Below are positions 1 to 8,264 of a stretch of DNA of 64,000 nucleotides, in pieces. The stretch covers positions 186,001 to 250,000 of the forward strand of contig NZ_JAUSMX010000015.1 in the NCBI RefSeq assembly GCF_030646115.1, written 5' to 3'. A model generated the notes under the pieces. It was not told where the DNA came from, did no database searches, and worked only from the letters and a program-made list of their open reading frames with translations. Every line of letters begins with the position of its first letter. The first letter of the stretch is position 1. The DNA comes from Fluviicoccus sp. (GTDB taxonomy: Bacteria > Pseudomonadota > Gammaproteobacteria > Pseudomonadales > Moraxellaceae). The position numbers were made by a program, and so were the translations under genes.

Positions 1-166
1 GCGCCAGTACTTCCTCACAGAAACGACCGCACTCGCCCAGAATGGCGTCAACCATGTCCGGCGTGGCGTCACCGCCGTTGCTCAGGCCAGCATAGTGGGC
101 GGGAAAGTCGAACACTTCATTCATCAGGAAGCGCGTGTCGCGCAGGGGAGCCTTGTAAGTCGGCAT
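1..166 (-). CDS. Acyl-CoA dehydrogenase, N-terminal fragment (runs off the window)
   Basis: The reverse strand reads an open frame from ATG at 166 to the window edge, 55 codons. It begins MPTYKAPLRDTRFLMNEVFD, the characteristic opening of the roughly 600-residue acyl-CoA dehydrogenases with an extra C-terminal domain (DmdC/AidB-like branch). These are FAD flavoenzymes that oxidise acyl-CoA thioesters. No active-site residues are visible because only the N-terminal helix bundle is present. It is divergent from the methyltransferase at 396. Family assignment rests on this short stretch and exact substrate is unknown. Confidence 0.75.
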   Translation of the reverse strand, partial: MPTYKAPLRDTRFLMNEVFDFPAHYAGLSNGGDATPDMVDAILGECGRFCEEVLA

Positions 167-395
167 GGTTTTGACCTCGGATATACCTATGTGTCATCTA
201 TTGTACTGAAATCATGCGCCCCGGCATTGACACAACACGGCAAAGAGGCGGGCATTTTGGTGAATTCGGGCCAGAATCTGTCCCGGCTCTGTCCAGTCGA
301 AGCCTGTGGTCTTTTCTTTTTGACGTCCCGCCTATACATTCGTCCTCCCGGCCCGCCTTCTCAGGGGCCCCGACCGCTGTCCGACCGGAGCCTCC

Positions 396-1064
396 ATGAG
401 CCTTTCATCCTCCAGCCGTTCTGATACCGCCGCCGGTGCGGCCGTCTACAGCAAGTCCGCCCTGAAATTTTATGACTTCTGGGTGCATGGCGTCTCCAAC
501 CGCTGGTTTTGGGAGTGCTCGACCAACCGGCTGCACGCGCATTATGCCCGGCACATTTCGGCCAACCACCTGGAAGTCGGTGCGGGAACCGGCTTTTTCC
601 TGAAACAGGTGCGTTTTCCGGTATTGCGCCCGCGCGTGGTGTTCATGGACTTGAACCCGAACACACTGGAAACCGCCTCCGCCGCCATGGCCGCCGTGCA
701 ACCGGCCGGCGTCATTGCCGACATCCTGTCCGACCGCATGCCGCAGCTGCCCGGTTTTGACTCGATCGGCTTCAACTATGTCTGGCACTGCCTGCCCGGT
801 CCGCCCAAGCGCAAACAGCAGGCCTTCGCCAACCTGGCCGGACTGCTTAATCCCGGCGGAGTGCTGTTCGGCTCCACGCTGCTGGGCCGGGGTACACCGC
901 AGAATTTTCTGGCGCGCGGGGTCATGGCCATCTATAACCGGCAGGGCATCTTCGGCAACCGCGACGACTCCCCCGCCGCACTGGAGGCCGCCTTGGCAGC
1001 CTCCTTCAGCCGCTACGAAATCCATCAGGACGGCCTGGCCGCCCTGTTTACCGCCTGGAAATAA
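396..1064 (+). CDS. Class I SAM-dependent methyltransferase
   Basis: This 222-residue protein carries the SAM-binding motif I HLEVGAGTGFFL (about residues 59-70), an acidic motif II region FMDLNPNTLE (about 83-92), and the post-motif LLNPGGVLFGSTL (about 149-161), typical of a Rossmann-fold class I methyltransferase. There is no signal peptide, so it is cytoplasmic. The start is the ATG at 396, five bases after a CCGGAG ribosome-binding site. It lies 35 bases before an acyl-CoA dehydrogenase on the same strand and may be cotranscribed. The substrate cannot be read from the sequence. Related small methyltransferases act on lipids or quinone-like molecules. Confidence 0.8.
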   Translation: MSLSSSSRSDTAAGAAVYSKSALKFYDFWVHGVSNRWFWECSTNRLHAHYARHISANHLEVGAGTGFFLKQVRFPVLRPRVVFMDLNPNTLETASAAMAAVQPAGVIADILSDRMPQLPGFDSIGFNYVWHCLPGPPKRKQQAFANLAGLLNPGGVLFGSTLLGRGTPQNFLARGVMAIYNRQGIFGNRDDSPAALEAALAASFSRYEIHQDGLAALFTAWK

Positions 1065-1099
1065 TCCGGCAATTCCTTACAGAGCTCACGAGGCCCGCG

Positions 1100-2242
1100 A
1101 TGACCGACCACAACTCCGAACTTGAACAATTCCGCGACATGGTTCGCCGCTTTCTGGACAAGGAAATCAAACCGCATTACGACCAATGGGAAAAGGACGG
1201 CATCATTCCCCACGATGTCTGGCTGAAAATGGGCGAAAACGGCCTGCTGTGCGTCGACCAGCCCGAGGAGCTCGGCGGTTCCGGCGTGTCTTACCTGTAC
1301 TCAATGGTGGTGTTGGAGGAAGCTTCGCGCGCCAACTTCGCCTCGCTGGCCACCGGACTGTCGGTGCATTCCGACATTGTCGCTCCCTATGTGCTGCACA
1401 TCGGCAATGCCGCCCAGCATCAGCAATGGCTGCCGAAGATGGCCTCCGGGGAAGTAGTCGGCGCCATCGCCATGACCGAACCCGGCGCCGGTTCCGACCT
1501 GCAGGCGATCCGCACCTCCGCCATCCGTCAGGATGACCATTACGTATTGAACGGTTCCAAGACCTTCATCACCAACGGCCAGCACGCCGGCATGGTGATT
1601 GTGGCTGCCAAGACCGACCCCGCCGGCGGCGCCAAGGGCGTCAGCCTGTTCCTGGTGGACATGAGCCTGCCCGGCTGCGCGCGCGGCCGTAACCTGGAGA
1701 AGATGGGCCTGCATGCCCAGGACACCTCGGAGTTGTTCTTCGATAACGTCAAGCTGCCGCTGGACAGCCTGCTGGGCGGGGAAGGCCGCGGCTTCGCGAT
1801 CATGATGAATGAACTGCCGCGTGAACGCCTGAACCTGTCCGCCTGCGCCGTCGCATCGGCCGAAGGCTTACTGGCAGCAACCATTGCTTACACCCAGGAG
1901 CGCAAGGCGTTCGGCAAACCGATCAGCCAGTTGCAGAACACCCGCTTCGTGCTGGCGACCTGCCATACTGAAATCGCCATCAACCGCGCCTACATCGACC
2001 AATGTGTCCGTCAGTACATGGAAGGCAAGCTGGACGCCACCCAGGCCGCAGTCGCCAAGATGGCCAGCACTGACATGCAGGGCCGCGTAGCCGATGCCTG
2101 CCTGCAACTGTTCGGCGGCTACGGTTACATGCTGGAATACCCGGCTGCCCGCGCTTATGTCGATGCCCGCATCCAGCGCATTTACGGCGGCACCAATGAA
2201 ATCATGAAGGAGGTGATTGCCCGGTCACTGGTGGGTCGCTGA
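1100..2242 (+). CDS. Acyl-CoA dehydrogenase (380 aa, LCAD/IVD-like catalytic site)
   Basis: A full-length member of the family (usual length about 380). It oxidises an acyl-CoA to the 2,3-enoyl-CoA with FAD, passing electrons to ETF in beta-oxidation or amino-acid breakdown. Both family signatures are present: AMTEPGAGSDLQA (124-136) and the Q337-LFGGYGY stretch near 337-343. The usual MCAD catalytic Glu position is Gly here (IYGGTNEI, 361-368). Instead Glu242 in ELPRERL sits where long-chain and isovaleryl-CoA dehydrogenases carry their base, so a long-chain or branched substrate is the better guess. It lies 35 bases downstream of the methyltransferase. Confidence 0.93.
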   Translation: MTDHNSELEQFRDMVRRFLDKEIKPHYDQWEKDGIIPHDVWLKMGENGLLCVDQPEELGGSGVSYLYSMVVLEEASRANFASLATGLSVHSDIVAPYVLHIGNAAQHQQWLPKMASGEVVGAIAMTEPGAGSDLQAIRTSAIRQDDHYVLNGSKTFITNGQHAGMVIVAAKTDPAGGAKGVSLFLVDMSLPGCARGRNLEKMGLHAQDTSELFFDNVKLPLDSLLGGEGRGFAIMMNELPRERLNLSACAVASAEGLLAATIAYTQERKAFGKPISQLQNTRFVLATCHTEIAINRAYIDQCVRQYMEGKLDATQAAVAKMASTDMQGRVADACLQLFGGYGYMLEYPAARAYVDARIQRIYGGTNEIMKEVIARSLVGR

Positions 2243-2266
2243 TCCGCTTTCCGCCGGTTCAAAAAA

Positions 2267-2288
2267 GCGCCGTCCGGACGGACGGCGC
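2267..2288. other. Perfect 9-bp inverted repeat after acyl-CoA dehydrogenase
   Basis: GCGCCGTCC and GGACGGCGC flank a four-base loop 24 bases after the stop. Six A residues precede it (2261-2266), so on the minus strand it would be a hairpin followed by T6. There is no T run on the plus strand. It may still act as a transcript end for the dehydrogenase, or as a minus-strand terminator, but no minus-strand gene ends here. Confidence 0.5.
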
Positions 2289-2334
2289 ATAATCCCCGAC
2301 AGACTCCATTTCAATCCCCCCCGCTCACCTAATA

Positions 2335-2363
2335 TTGTCAAAATGTTTCAGACAGACTATAAA
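2335..2363 (+). promoter_or_regulatory. Sigma70-type promoter of the START-domain gene array
   Basis: TTGTCA (2335-2340) and TATAAA (2358-2363) are separated by 17 bases, the optimal spacing. Transcription would start near 2370, leaving a leader of about 90 bases before the first START gene. This is the only strong promoter seen ahead of the five-gene array. Confidence 0.65.
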
Positions 2364-2459
2364 TAATCACAAATCAACCCGAAGAACAGGAGTACTCTGG
2401 CTAAAGAATCGCCGGAAAGCCTGTTCCGGCAAAACAATAAATGCTCCTCCGGAGGATAT

Positions 2460-3182
2460 ATGCGGCGCACATTACGGACACTGCTGGCGGCATCCATGCT
2501 GGTTTCAGTCATCCCCCTGGCCCACGCGGTCGATGAGCAGGATGACCTGGACGAACTGCAGGGCAAACTCGGCAGTGAATGGGTTCAGGTCAAGAATGAC
2601 CGACTCCGCAACATCAAGACTTTTGCCAAACAGGAAGACGGCAAGCGCTACCGCTCCTTCAAGGTGGAGGCCGAGTTGGATGGAACCGCCGAAGCCGGAG
2701 CGCGGGTGCTTCTGGACTTCGACAATTTCAGCAAATGGTACTGGGAAGTCCTTGACTCGAAGCTGCTCAAGAAAGTCTCTGCCACCGAGTATTACATGTA
2801 CATGGTTCATCGTGCGCCGGGAGGGCTGCCCAACCGGGATGTCATCCTGCACGCCACCGTGGAGCCTCAATCCAAGGGCAAGAATTTCCTGATGCTGCGG
2901 GTCAAAGCCGTTGCAGATTATATGGAACACAAGCCGCCGTTGGTGCGCATGCCCGCTGAAGACATGACGGTGAAATTCACGCCCATGAACGGCAACAAGG
3001 TGCAGGTTGAAGCCGAGGGCTATATTGATCCGGGCGGAAGAGTGCCGACCTGGGCCATCAACTTCATCCAGCGCAGCGCCCCCTACAGCGTCATGGTGGG
3101 CCTGCAGCGCATGATGCGCCTGGATGAGTATCAGAAAGCCAAGACGCCGCTGCCGTTCCCGGTCTATAACAACATGAACTGA
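2460..3182 (+). CDS. Exported START-domain protein, paralogue 1
   Basis: A 240-residue protein with a cleavable signal peptide (cleavage probably after AHA, residue 23) followed by a single START/StAR-type lipid-transfer fold of about 200 residues. Recognisable family features are the DFDNFSKWYW segment, RAPGGLPNRDVILHA, and a C-terminal block with GYIDPGGRVPTW and FIQRSAPY. START proteins bind one hydrophobic ligand in a cavity; the ligand here is unknown. The start at 2460 is set by GGAGG at 2451-2455. It is the first of five tandem paralogues. Export implies a periplasmic role. Confidence 0.85.
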   Translation: MRRTLRTLLAASMLVSVIPLAHAVDEQDDLDELQGKLGSEWVQVKNDRLRNIKTFAKQEDGKRYRSFKVEAELDGTAEAGARVLLDFDNFSKWYWEVLDSKLLKKVSATEYYMYMVHRAPGGLPNRDVILHATVEPQSKGKNFLMLRVKAVADYMEHKPPLVRMPAEDMTVKFTPMNGNKVQVEAEGYIDPGGRVPTWAINFIQRSAPYSVMVGLQRMMRLDEYQKAKTPLPFPVYNNMN

Positions 3183-3272
3183 CAACTTCGCCCCACGGAA
3201 TTTGCCTTTTCCGTGGCGCAGCCTACGCTTGATAACAACTGAATAACAACGACAATAACCTGGAGATGAACC

Positions 3273-3986
3273 ATGAAAAAATGGTTGAAATTACTGACAG
3301 TTCCGCTCTGCATGCTGGCCGTTGCATCTCCGGCCCTCGCCTCCAAGGACGATCTGGATGAATTGCAGGACAGACTGGGTAATGAGTGGGTGCAGGTCAA
3401 GAATGACCGCCGCCACAACATGAAAACCTTTGTCAAACAGGAAGATGGCAAACGCTTCCGGTCGTTCAAGGTGGAGGCCACGTTTGAAGGTGAACTGGAC
3501 GATCTGGTCAGGGTCCTGCTGGACTTTGACAATTACCGGGACTGGTCATGGCATGTGCTGGACAACAAGACCTTGAAAAAGGTGTCGGCGACTGAATACT
3601 ACATCTATGTTGTGCATGACTCGCCCTACGGCGTGCCGGATCGCGACATTGCGCTGCGCATGGTTTTTGAGCCGCAAACGCCCTCCAAGCCTTTCATTAC
3701 GGTGCGAACAACGGCGGTTCCTGATTTCACGCCTGAAAAGCCGCCTTATGTCCGCATGATGGCGGAAGACATGGTCGCCAAACTGACTCCATTACCAGGG
3801 GGAAAGATCCTGATCACCAATGAAGGCTATGTCGATCCGGGCGGAAAAATGGCGCCATGGGCCATCAACTTCGTATCCCGCAATGCCCCTTACATCACGC
3901 TGTTGGGCATGCGGCGGGCGATGCAGCAGGACAAGTATGTCAACGACAAGTCCCCCTTGCCCTTCCCCGTCAACAACGCGCCCTGA
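3273..3986 (+). CDS. Exported START-domain protein, paralogue 2
   Basis: 237 residues, signal peptide ending at ALA (about residue 23), then a START domain. The N-terminal mature part (DDLDELQDRLGNEWVQVKND) is nearly the same as in paralogue 1, so the two are recent duplicates. Differences cluster around the predicted ligand region: WSWHVLDNK replaces WYWEVLDSK, and the 'RMPAEDM' block has become RMMAEDM. A clear ribosome-binding site (CTGGAG) precedes the ATG. The gene follows paralogue 1 by 90 bases without an obvious terminator. Confidence 0.84.
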   Translation: MKKWLKLLTVPLCMLAVASPALASKDDLDELQDRLGNEWVQVKNDRRHNMKTFVKQEDGKRFRSFKVEATFEGELDDLVRVLLDFDNYRDWSWHVLDNKTLKKVSATEYYIYVVHDSPYGVPDRDIALRMVFEPQTPSKPFITVRTTAVPDFTPEKPPYVRMMAEDMVAKLTPLPGGKILITNEGYVDPGGKMAPWAINFVSRNAPYITLLGMRRAMQQDKYVNDKSPLPFPVNNAP

Positions 3987-4189
3987 CCGGTTGCGGCCTT
4001 CGGACTCCATGCCGCAGGCCGCTCACTTTGTGGGATAACGCCTACGAGAAAACACCAACAGCACGGGAACTGAAGAGAGCGGCATGTCGCCTATCGGGTT
4101 TTCCAGTCATTTAGTCGGATTTCCGGTGTGCGTGGCCGCTCCGGCAAAGACAATCCTCCGCTGAACCAAGGCTCAAGGAAGTGCACTTC

Positions 4190-4909
4190 ATGCTTCGTAA
4201 GGCATGCGCCCTGCTGATTTCCCTATGGATGCTCCCATCCATCGCCAACGCTGATCAGGACTGGCGTGAAGTACAGTCACGCTTGGGCAATGAATGGCAG
4301 CTAATCAAGAATGACCGCCAGCGCCAGATTCGCACCTATGCCAAGCTGGAAGACAACAAGCGCATACGCTCCTTCAGAGTGGAAGGCATCCTCAACTCCC
4401 GCATGGAAACCATCGCCAGAGTGCTGCTGGACTTCCCCAATTACAGCAAATGGTACTGGGAGGTCATGGAGTCCCGGCTACTGAAGCAGACCAGCGCGAC
4501 GGATTATCATCTTTATCTGATACACCGGGCGCCTTATGGCCTGCCCAACCGTGACGTCATTCTCCATGCAACACTGGAGTTGCAGAACCGGGAGCGGAAT
4601 TTTGTCGTGGTCAAGGTCAGGGCCGAACCCGACTACCTGCCGCTCGTCCCGAAGCTGGTGCGCATGCCAGCCGAGGACATGACCATCCGCTTCACGCCGC
4701 TGCCCAACCACCGCGTGCAGATTGATGTGGAAGGCTATATTGACCCGGGTGGAAAGGTGCCGTCCTGGGACGCCAACCTGATTCAGCGCAATGCACCCTA
4801 CACGGTGATCATGGGTTTCCAGCGCATGGTCCTGCGCGATGAATATCGCCACAGCAATACGCCCGTCCCCTTTGCCGTCTACGACTTCGAGCAGACGGCC
4901 GCACCCTGA
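4190..4909 (+). CDS. Exported START-domain protein, paralogue 3
   Basis: I place the start at ATG 4190, because AAGGAAG at 4175-4181 is correctly spaced for it and would overlap the in-frame GTG at 4181. The 239-residue product has a signal peptide ending near ANA, then a START domain with DFPNYSKWYWEV, RAPYGLPNRDVILHA, RMPAEDMTIRFTP and GYIDPGGKVPSW. It starts 203 bases after paralogue 2, the widest gap in the array, so a separate promoter is possible. Ligand unknown; periplasmic by its signal sequence. Confidence 0.84.
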   Translation: MLRKACALLISLWMLPSIANADQDWREVQSRLGNEWQLIKNDRQRQIRTYAKLEDNKRIRSFRVEGILNSRMETIARVLLDFPNYSKWYWEVMESRLLKQTSATDYHLYLIHRAPYGLPNRDVILHATLELQNRERNFVVVKVRAEPDYLPLVPKLVRMPAEDMTIRFTPLPNHRVQIDVEGYIDPGGKVPSWDANLIQRNAPYTVIMGFQRMVLRDEYRHSNTPVPFAVYDFEQTAAP

Positions 4910-4988
4910 CATCGCCCAGGTGTCTTGCGGCAGCAGCTGAAACCGGTTAGGTTCAAAGCTCTACTTCCTCAGACTCTCCGGAGCGTGC

Positions 4989-5738
4989 ATGAGTTCCTGG
5001 CGGTTTTTGGTTCGGCGGTCATCCGGATTCGCGGCAGCCCTGCTGATAGGCACGGCCTTGCCATGGTCGCAGGCGTCAGCGCGTGACGACGACCTGCGTG
5101 AACTGCAGATACCGATGACGGCGGAATGGCAACTGGTCAAGGATGACCGGACCCGCAGCATCCGCACCTTTGCCCGTCTGGAAACTGGCAAGCGCTTCCG
5201 TTCCTTCAAGGTAGAAGCGGTCATTCCGGCATCCGCAGAAACCCTGGCGCGGTTGATGCTGGACTTCAGCAGTTACACCCGCTGGTATTGGTCCGTGCGG
5301 GAATCGCGCCTGCTGAAACAGGTTTCGCCCACCGAGTACTTCCTTTACCTGATCCACAATGCACCCTATGGCATGCCGGACCGCGATGTCATCCTGCATG
5401 CAGTCGTGGAGCCGCCAAACACCGGGCAGCCTTTTGTCCTGCTTCGTGTCAATGCGGTTCCGGACTACATGCCGCTGCAACCGCCCCTGGTGCGCATGCC
5501 CGCCGAAGACATGACCATCCGTTTTACCCCGCTGCCCGAAAACAAGGTTCGCATCGAATCGGAAGGTTATGTTGACCCGGGCGGGAAAGTACCGTCATGG
5601 GCGTCAAATTTTGTGCAACGCAGTGCGCCCTACAGTATTATTGTCAACATTCAGCGCATGGTCGAAAAAGAAGAATATGCGCGTAATGCGACCCCTTTAC
5701 CGTTCCCGGTGCAGCTCCCCGAGACGCCCCGGCCATAA
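4989..5738 (+). CDS. Exported START-domain protein, paralogue 4
   Basis: 249 residues with an arginine-rich N-terminus (RFLVRRSSGF), a hydrophobic segment and likely cleavage after ASA (about residue 31). The mature protein is a START domain with DFSSYTRWYW, APYGMPDRDVILHA, RMPAEDMTIRFTP and GYVDPGGKVPSW. The C-terminus ends in a short Pro-rich tail. It lies 79 bases after paralogue 3 and 33 before paralogue 5, consistent with one transcript. Confidence 0.84.
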   Translation: MSSWRFLVRRSSGFAAALLIGTALPWSQASARDDDLRELQIPMTAEWQLVKDDRTRSIRTFARLETGKRFRSFKVEAVIPASAETLARLMLDFSSYTRWYWSVRESRLLKQVSPTEYFLYLIHNAPYGMPDRDVILHAVVEPPNTGQPFVLLRVNAVPDYMPLQPPLVRMPAEDMTIRFTPLPENKVRIESEGYVDPGGKVPSWASNFVQRSAPYSIIVNIQRMVEKEEYARNATPLPFPVQLPETPRP

Positions 5739-5771
5739 GTAAAGCCCCCTGTTCCGAACCCTGGACTAGTG

Positions 5772-6497
5772 ATGAAACAAGCCTTTGCCTGGTTATTGAG
5801 CCTGTCGCTGCTGCTGACCGCCCTGCCCGCACGCGCCGTGGATGACGAAGAAAGCGACCTGGATGAACTTCGGACGCCGCTGAGCAATGAATGGCGATTG
5901 GTGCGGCATGACCGCAAGCGCAACATCAAGACCTGGATGCGGCAGGAGGATGGCAAGCAGTTCCGGTCCTTCAAGGTGGAGGCGGAATTGACCGCGTCGG
6001 TTGAGGCCATCGTGCGGCTGATGCTGGATTTCGCCACCTATGACAAATGGTACTGGCAAGTGAAGGAGTCCAAGCTGCTGAAGCAGGTATCGGCGACCGA
6101 GTACTACATTTATCTGGTCCACCGGGCGCCCGGCAGCCTGCCTGATCGCGACACCGTGTTGCGCGGCATTGTTTATCCGCAGACCAAAACCCAGCGTTAC
6201 GCCATGCTCAAGGTCAGCGCAGTACCGGACTATATTGCCGAAAAACCGCCGCTGGTGCGCATGCCCGCCCAGGAAATGTTCCTGAAATACACGCCGCTGG
6301 GCGGCGGCAAGGTGCTGCTGGAAACGGAAGGTTATATTGAACCCGGCGGACGGGTGCCGGCCTGGGCCTCAAACTTCATTCAGCGGTCGGCACCGTACAC
6401 CATTGTGCTGGCCATGCAGCGCCAGCTGTCCTCCGGGGAGTACGACAAAGGCAAAAAGCTGCCCTTCCCTGTTTATGATCTCAGTGACTATCAGTAA
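5772..6497 (+). CDS. Exported START-domain protein, paralogue 5
   Basis: ATG 5772 is preferred to the GTG just before it. The 241-residue protein has a signal peptide (cleavage probably after ARA, residue 23), an acidic mature N-terminus (VDDEESDLDEL) and the START fold with DFATYDKWYWQV, RAPGSLPDRDTVL and GYIEPGGRVPAW. The block that reads PAEDM in most paralogues is PAQEMFLKYTP here, so it has diverged most in this region. The upstream ribosome-binding site is weak, so translation may be coupled to paralogue 4, whose gene ends 33 bases earlier. Confidence 0.84.
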   Translation: MKQAFAWLLSLSLLLTALPARAVDDEESDLDELRTPLSNEWRLVRHDRKRNIKTWMRQEDGKQFRSFKVEAELTASVEAIVRLMLDFATYDKWYWQVKESKLLKQVSATEYYIYLVHRAPGSLPDRDTVLRGIVYPQTKTQRYAMLKVSAVPDYIAEKPPLVRMPAQEMFLKYTPLGGGKVLLETEGYIEPGGRVPAWASNFIQRSAPYTIVLAMQRQLSSGEYDKGKKLPFPVYDLSDYQ

Positions 6498-6555
6498 CCC
6501 GTATCGTCCGGATCAGGGTACGCACTGGCATTTTTGACTTTCCGGATCTTTTTTC

Positions 6556-7338
6556 ATGCCCCATTTTTGCGCCAACCTATCGCTGCTGTTTCGTGAGCAC
6601 CCGCTGATTGATCGCTTTGGGGCCGCTCGTGCGGCCGGTTTTGAGGCCGTGGAAATCCAGTTTCCCTACGAATTGCCTATAGAAGTCATCCAGCGCGAAC
6701 TTGAACTGCATGAACTGGAACTGGTGCTGATCAATGTGCCCGCCGGGGACCTCATGCTCGGCGGGGACGGGCTGGCCTGCGTCCCCGGGCGCGAACAACC
6801 GTTCCGCATGGGCGTGATGGAGGCGCTGCGTTATGCCGAAGCCCTGGATGTCAGCTGCGTCAACGTGCTGGCCGGCCGCCAACCGCACGCTACGGACTTG
6901 CTGCAATGCCTGCAGACGCTGGCGCAGAACCTGCGTTATGCCGCCGAAGCCTTCCAGTCGGCGGGCATCACCACCACCTTTGAAGCCGTCAACACCCGGG
7001 ACATGCCACGCTTCCTGATCAATACCGTGGCGCACATGCAGGAAATGCGTGAGGCGGTGGACCACCCTACCCTGAAGATGCAGTTTGACTGCTACCACAT
7101 GGCGCGCATGGGTGAAGACCTGCTCCCTGCCCTGCGTGAGAACCTGGATGCCATTGGCCATATCCAGTTTGCCGACACGCCGGGGCGTGGGCAGCCGGGA
7201 ACCGGTGAACTGGATTATCCGGCCCTGTTCGGATTACTGGACCGCCTGGGCTATCACGGCTATTGCGGCGCGGAGTATCACCCCACCGGACACACGGTGG
7301 ACTCGCTGGACTGGTTTGCACCGTATCGGGGGTATTGA
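6556..7338 (+). CDS. hyi: Hydroxypyruvate isomerase family TIM-barrel protein
   Basis: A 260-residue protein matching the Hyi/OtnI family in length and motifs. The two catalytic glutamates of the family fall at E143 (TFEAVN) and E240 (GAEYHP), the same numbers as in E. coli Hyi. Metal-binding motifs FDCYHMAR (177-184) and QFADTPGRGQPGTGELDY (204-221) are present. These enzymes interconvert hydroxypyruvate and tartronate semialdehyde, or isomerise related C4 acids; no glyoxylate-pathway genes are adjacent, so the substrate is open. Its TGA shares one base with the start of the HIT gene, indicating translational coupling. Confidence 0.88.
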   Translation: MPHFCANLSLLFREHPLIDRFGAARAAGFEAVEIQFPYELPIEVIQRELELHELELVLINVPAGDLMLGGDGLACVPGREQPFRMGVMEALRYAEALDVSCVNVLAGRQPHATDLLQCLQTLAQNLRYAAEAFQSAGITTTFEAVNTRDMPRFLINTVAHMQEMREAVDHPTLKMQFDCYHMARMGEDLLPALRENLDAIGHIQFADTPGRGQPGTGELDYPALFGLLDRLGYHGYCGAEYHPTGHTVDSLDWFAPYRGY

Positions 7339-7796
7339 TGAAATCCTGTATTTTTTGCGGCATTGCTTCCCGGGAAGCGCAGGCAAGCCTGGTTTACGAA
7401 GATGCCCTGTGCCTGGCCTTCATGGACCTGTTCCCGATGCGGCCGGGACATGTGCTGGTCGTCAACAAACGTCATGCGCAATTCGTGCACCAACTGACCC
7501 CGGAGGAACGGGCGCACTTGTTTGAAACCGGCAACCGCATCGGGCAGGCGCTACGGCAGACCTCGTTGAAGCCTGACGCCCTGCACTTCAACATCAATGA
7601 CGGCAAGGCAGCTCACCAGACGGTGCCGCATGTCCACCTGCATGTACTGCCGCGCTATGAAGGCGACCTCCTGGCCTTTGCGGGCGGCATCTTCGGCAAA
7701 CCATTGCAGATGCTGCGGGGCGGAACCAAACGGACGGTGCTGGACCGGCAGGCCGAAGAAATCCGTCTGGCGCTGGGATTCAGGTCGTTGCATTGA
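7338..7796 (+). CDS. HIT-family nucleotide hydrolase
   Basis: Start ATG 7338 overlaps the preceding stop (TGATG). The 152-residue protein has the histidine triad H98-V-H100-L-H102-V-L and an N-terminal CIFC pair (C4, C7), a zinc-binding feature of many HINT/HIT proteins. HIT enzymes hydrolyse nucleoside phosphoramidates or dinucleoside polyphosphates through a covalent nucleotidyl-His intermediate. The protein is cytoplasmic. Its overlap with the hydroxypyruvate isomerase gene is conserved-looking, but I know of no direct functional link. Confidence 0.92.
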   Translation: MKSCIFCGIASREAQASLVYEDALCLAFMDLFPMRPGHVLVVNKRHAQFVHQLTPEERAHLFETGNRIGQALRQTSLKPDALHFNINDGKAAHQTVPHVHLHVLPRYEGDLLAFAGGIFGKPLQMLRGGTKRTVLDRQAEEIRLALGFRSLH

Positions 7797-7883
7797 GGTG
7801 GTGTTTCCCTCATTTTCCCCTCCTTCAGGATTCTCCCGCACTCGCAGACTCCCTATTGAGTCCCCTACCCGGAACACATCCCC

Positions 7884-8264
7884 ATGAACCTTGAAAAAGT
7901 CATTTTTGCATTTTTTATCGTGCTGGCCGCGACCCTGAATTTCGGTTTTTTCATTGGCGACATTGACCGGCCTGAACTGCACCATGTTGGAGAATTTGCG
8001 GCGGCATTGGTGGTGAACCTGATCGCCACCTCGCTGAAATTCGGCGACCGCTCGCACATGGGCGCCACACAACTGGCCACCAGTCTGGTGGCGGTGCTGC
8101 AATTGATTGCCGCCTCCCTGCTCTGGGGTTACCAGACGCAGGTGGTGGGTGAAATGACACCCAGCGCCATGGCCAGCATTGTCTCCCTGGCCGGAGGCGC
8201 CATGCTGGCCAACTTTGTCTCGCTGATCCTGCTAATTGCCGAAACCGTGATGTTCCGCCGCTGA
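7884..8264 (+). CDS. DUF6394-type small integral membrane protein
   Basis: 126 residues with four predicted hydrophobic helices (about 6-26, 38-53, 60-83 and 92-121) and short charged loops. The length and position directly before a two-RCK potassium channel fit the DUF6394 family. The stop codon overlaps the channel start (CTGATGA), so the two are translationally coupled. A role as channel subunit or modulator is inference from this coupling; no catalytic motif is seen. Confidence 0.75.
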   Translation: MNLEKVIFAFFIVLAATLNFGFFIGDIDRPELHHVGEFAAALVVNLIATSLKFGDRSHMGATQLATSLVAVLQLIAASLLWGYQTQVVGEMTPSAMASIVSLAGGAMLANFVSLILLIAETVMFRR

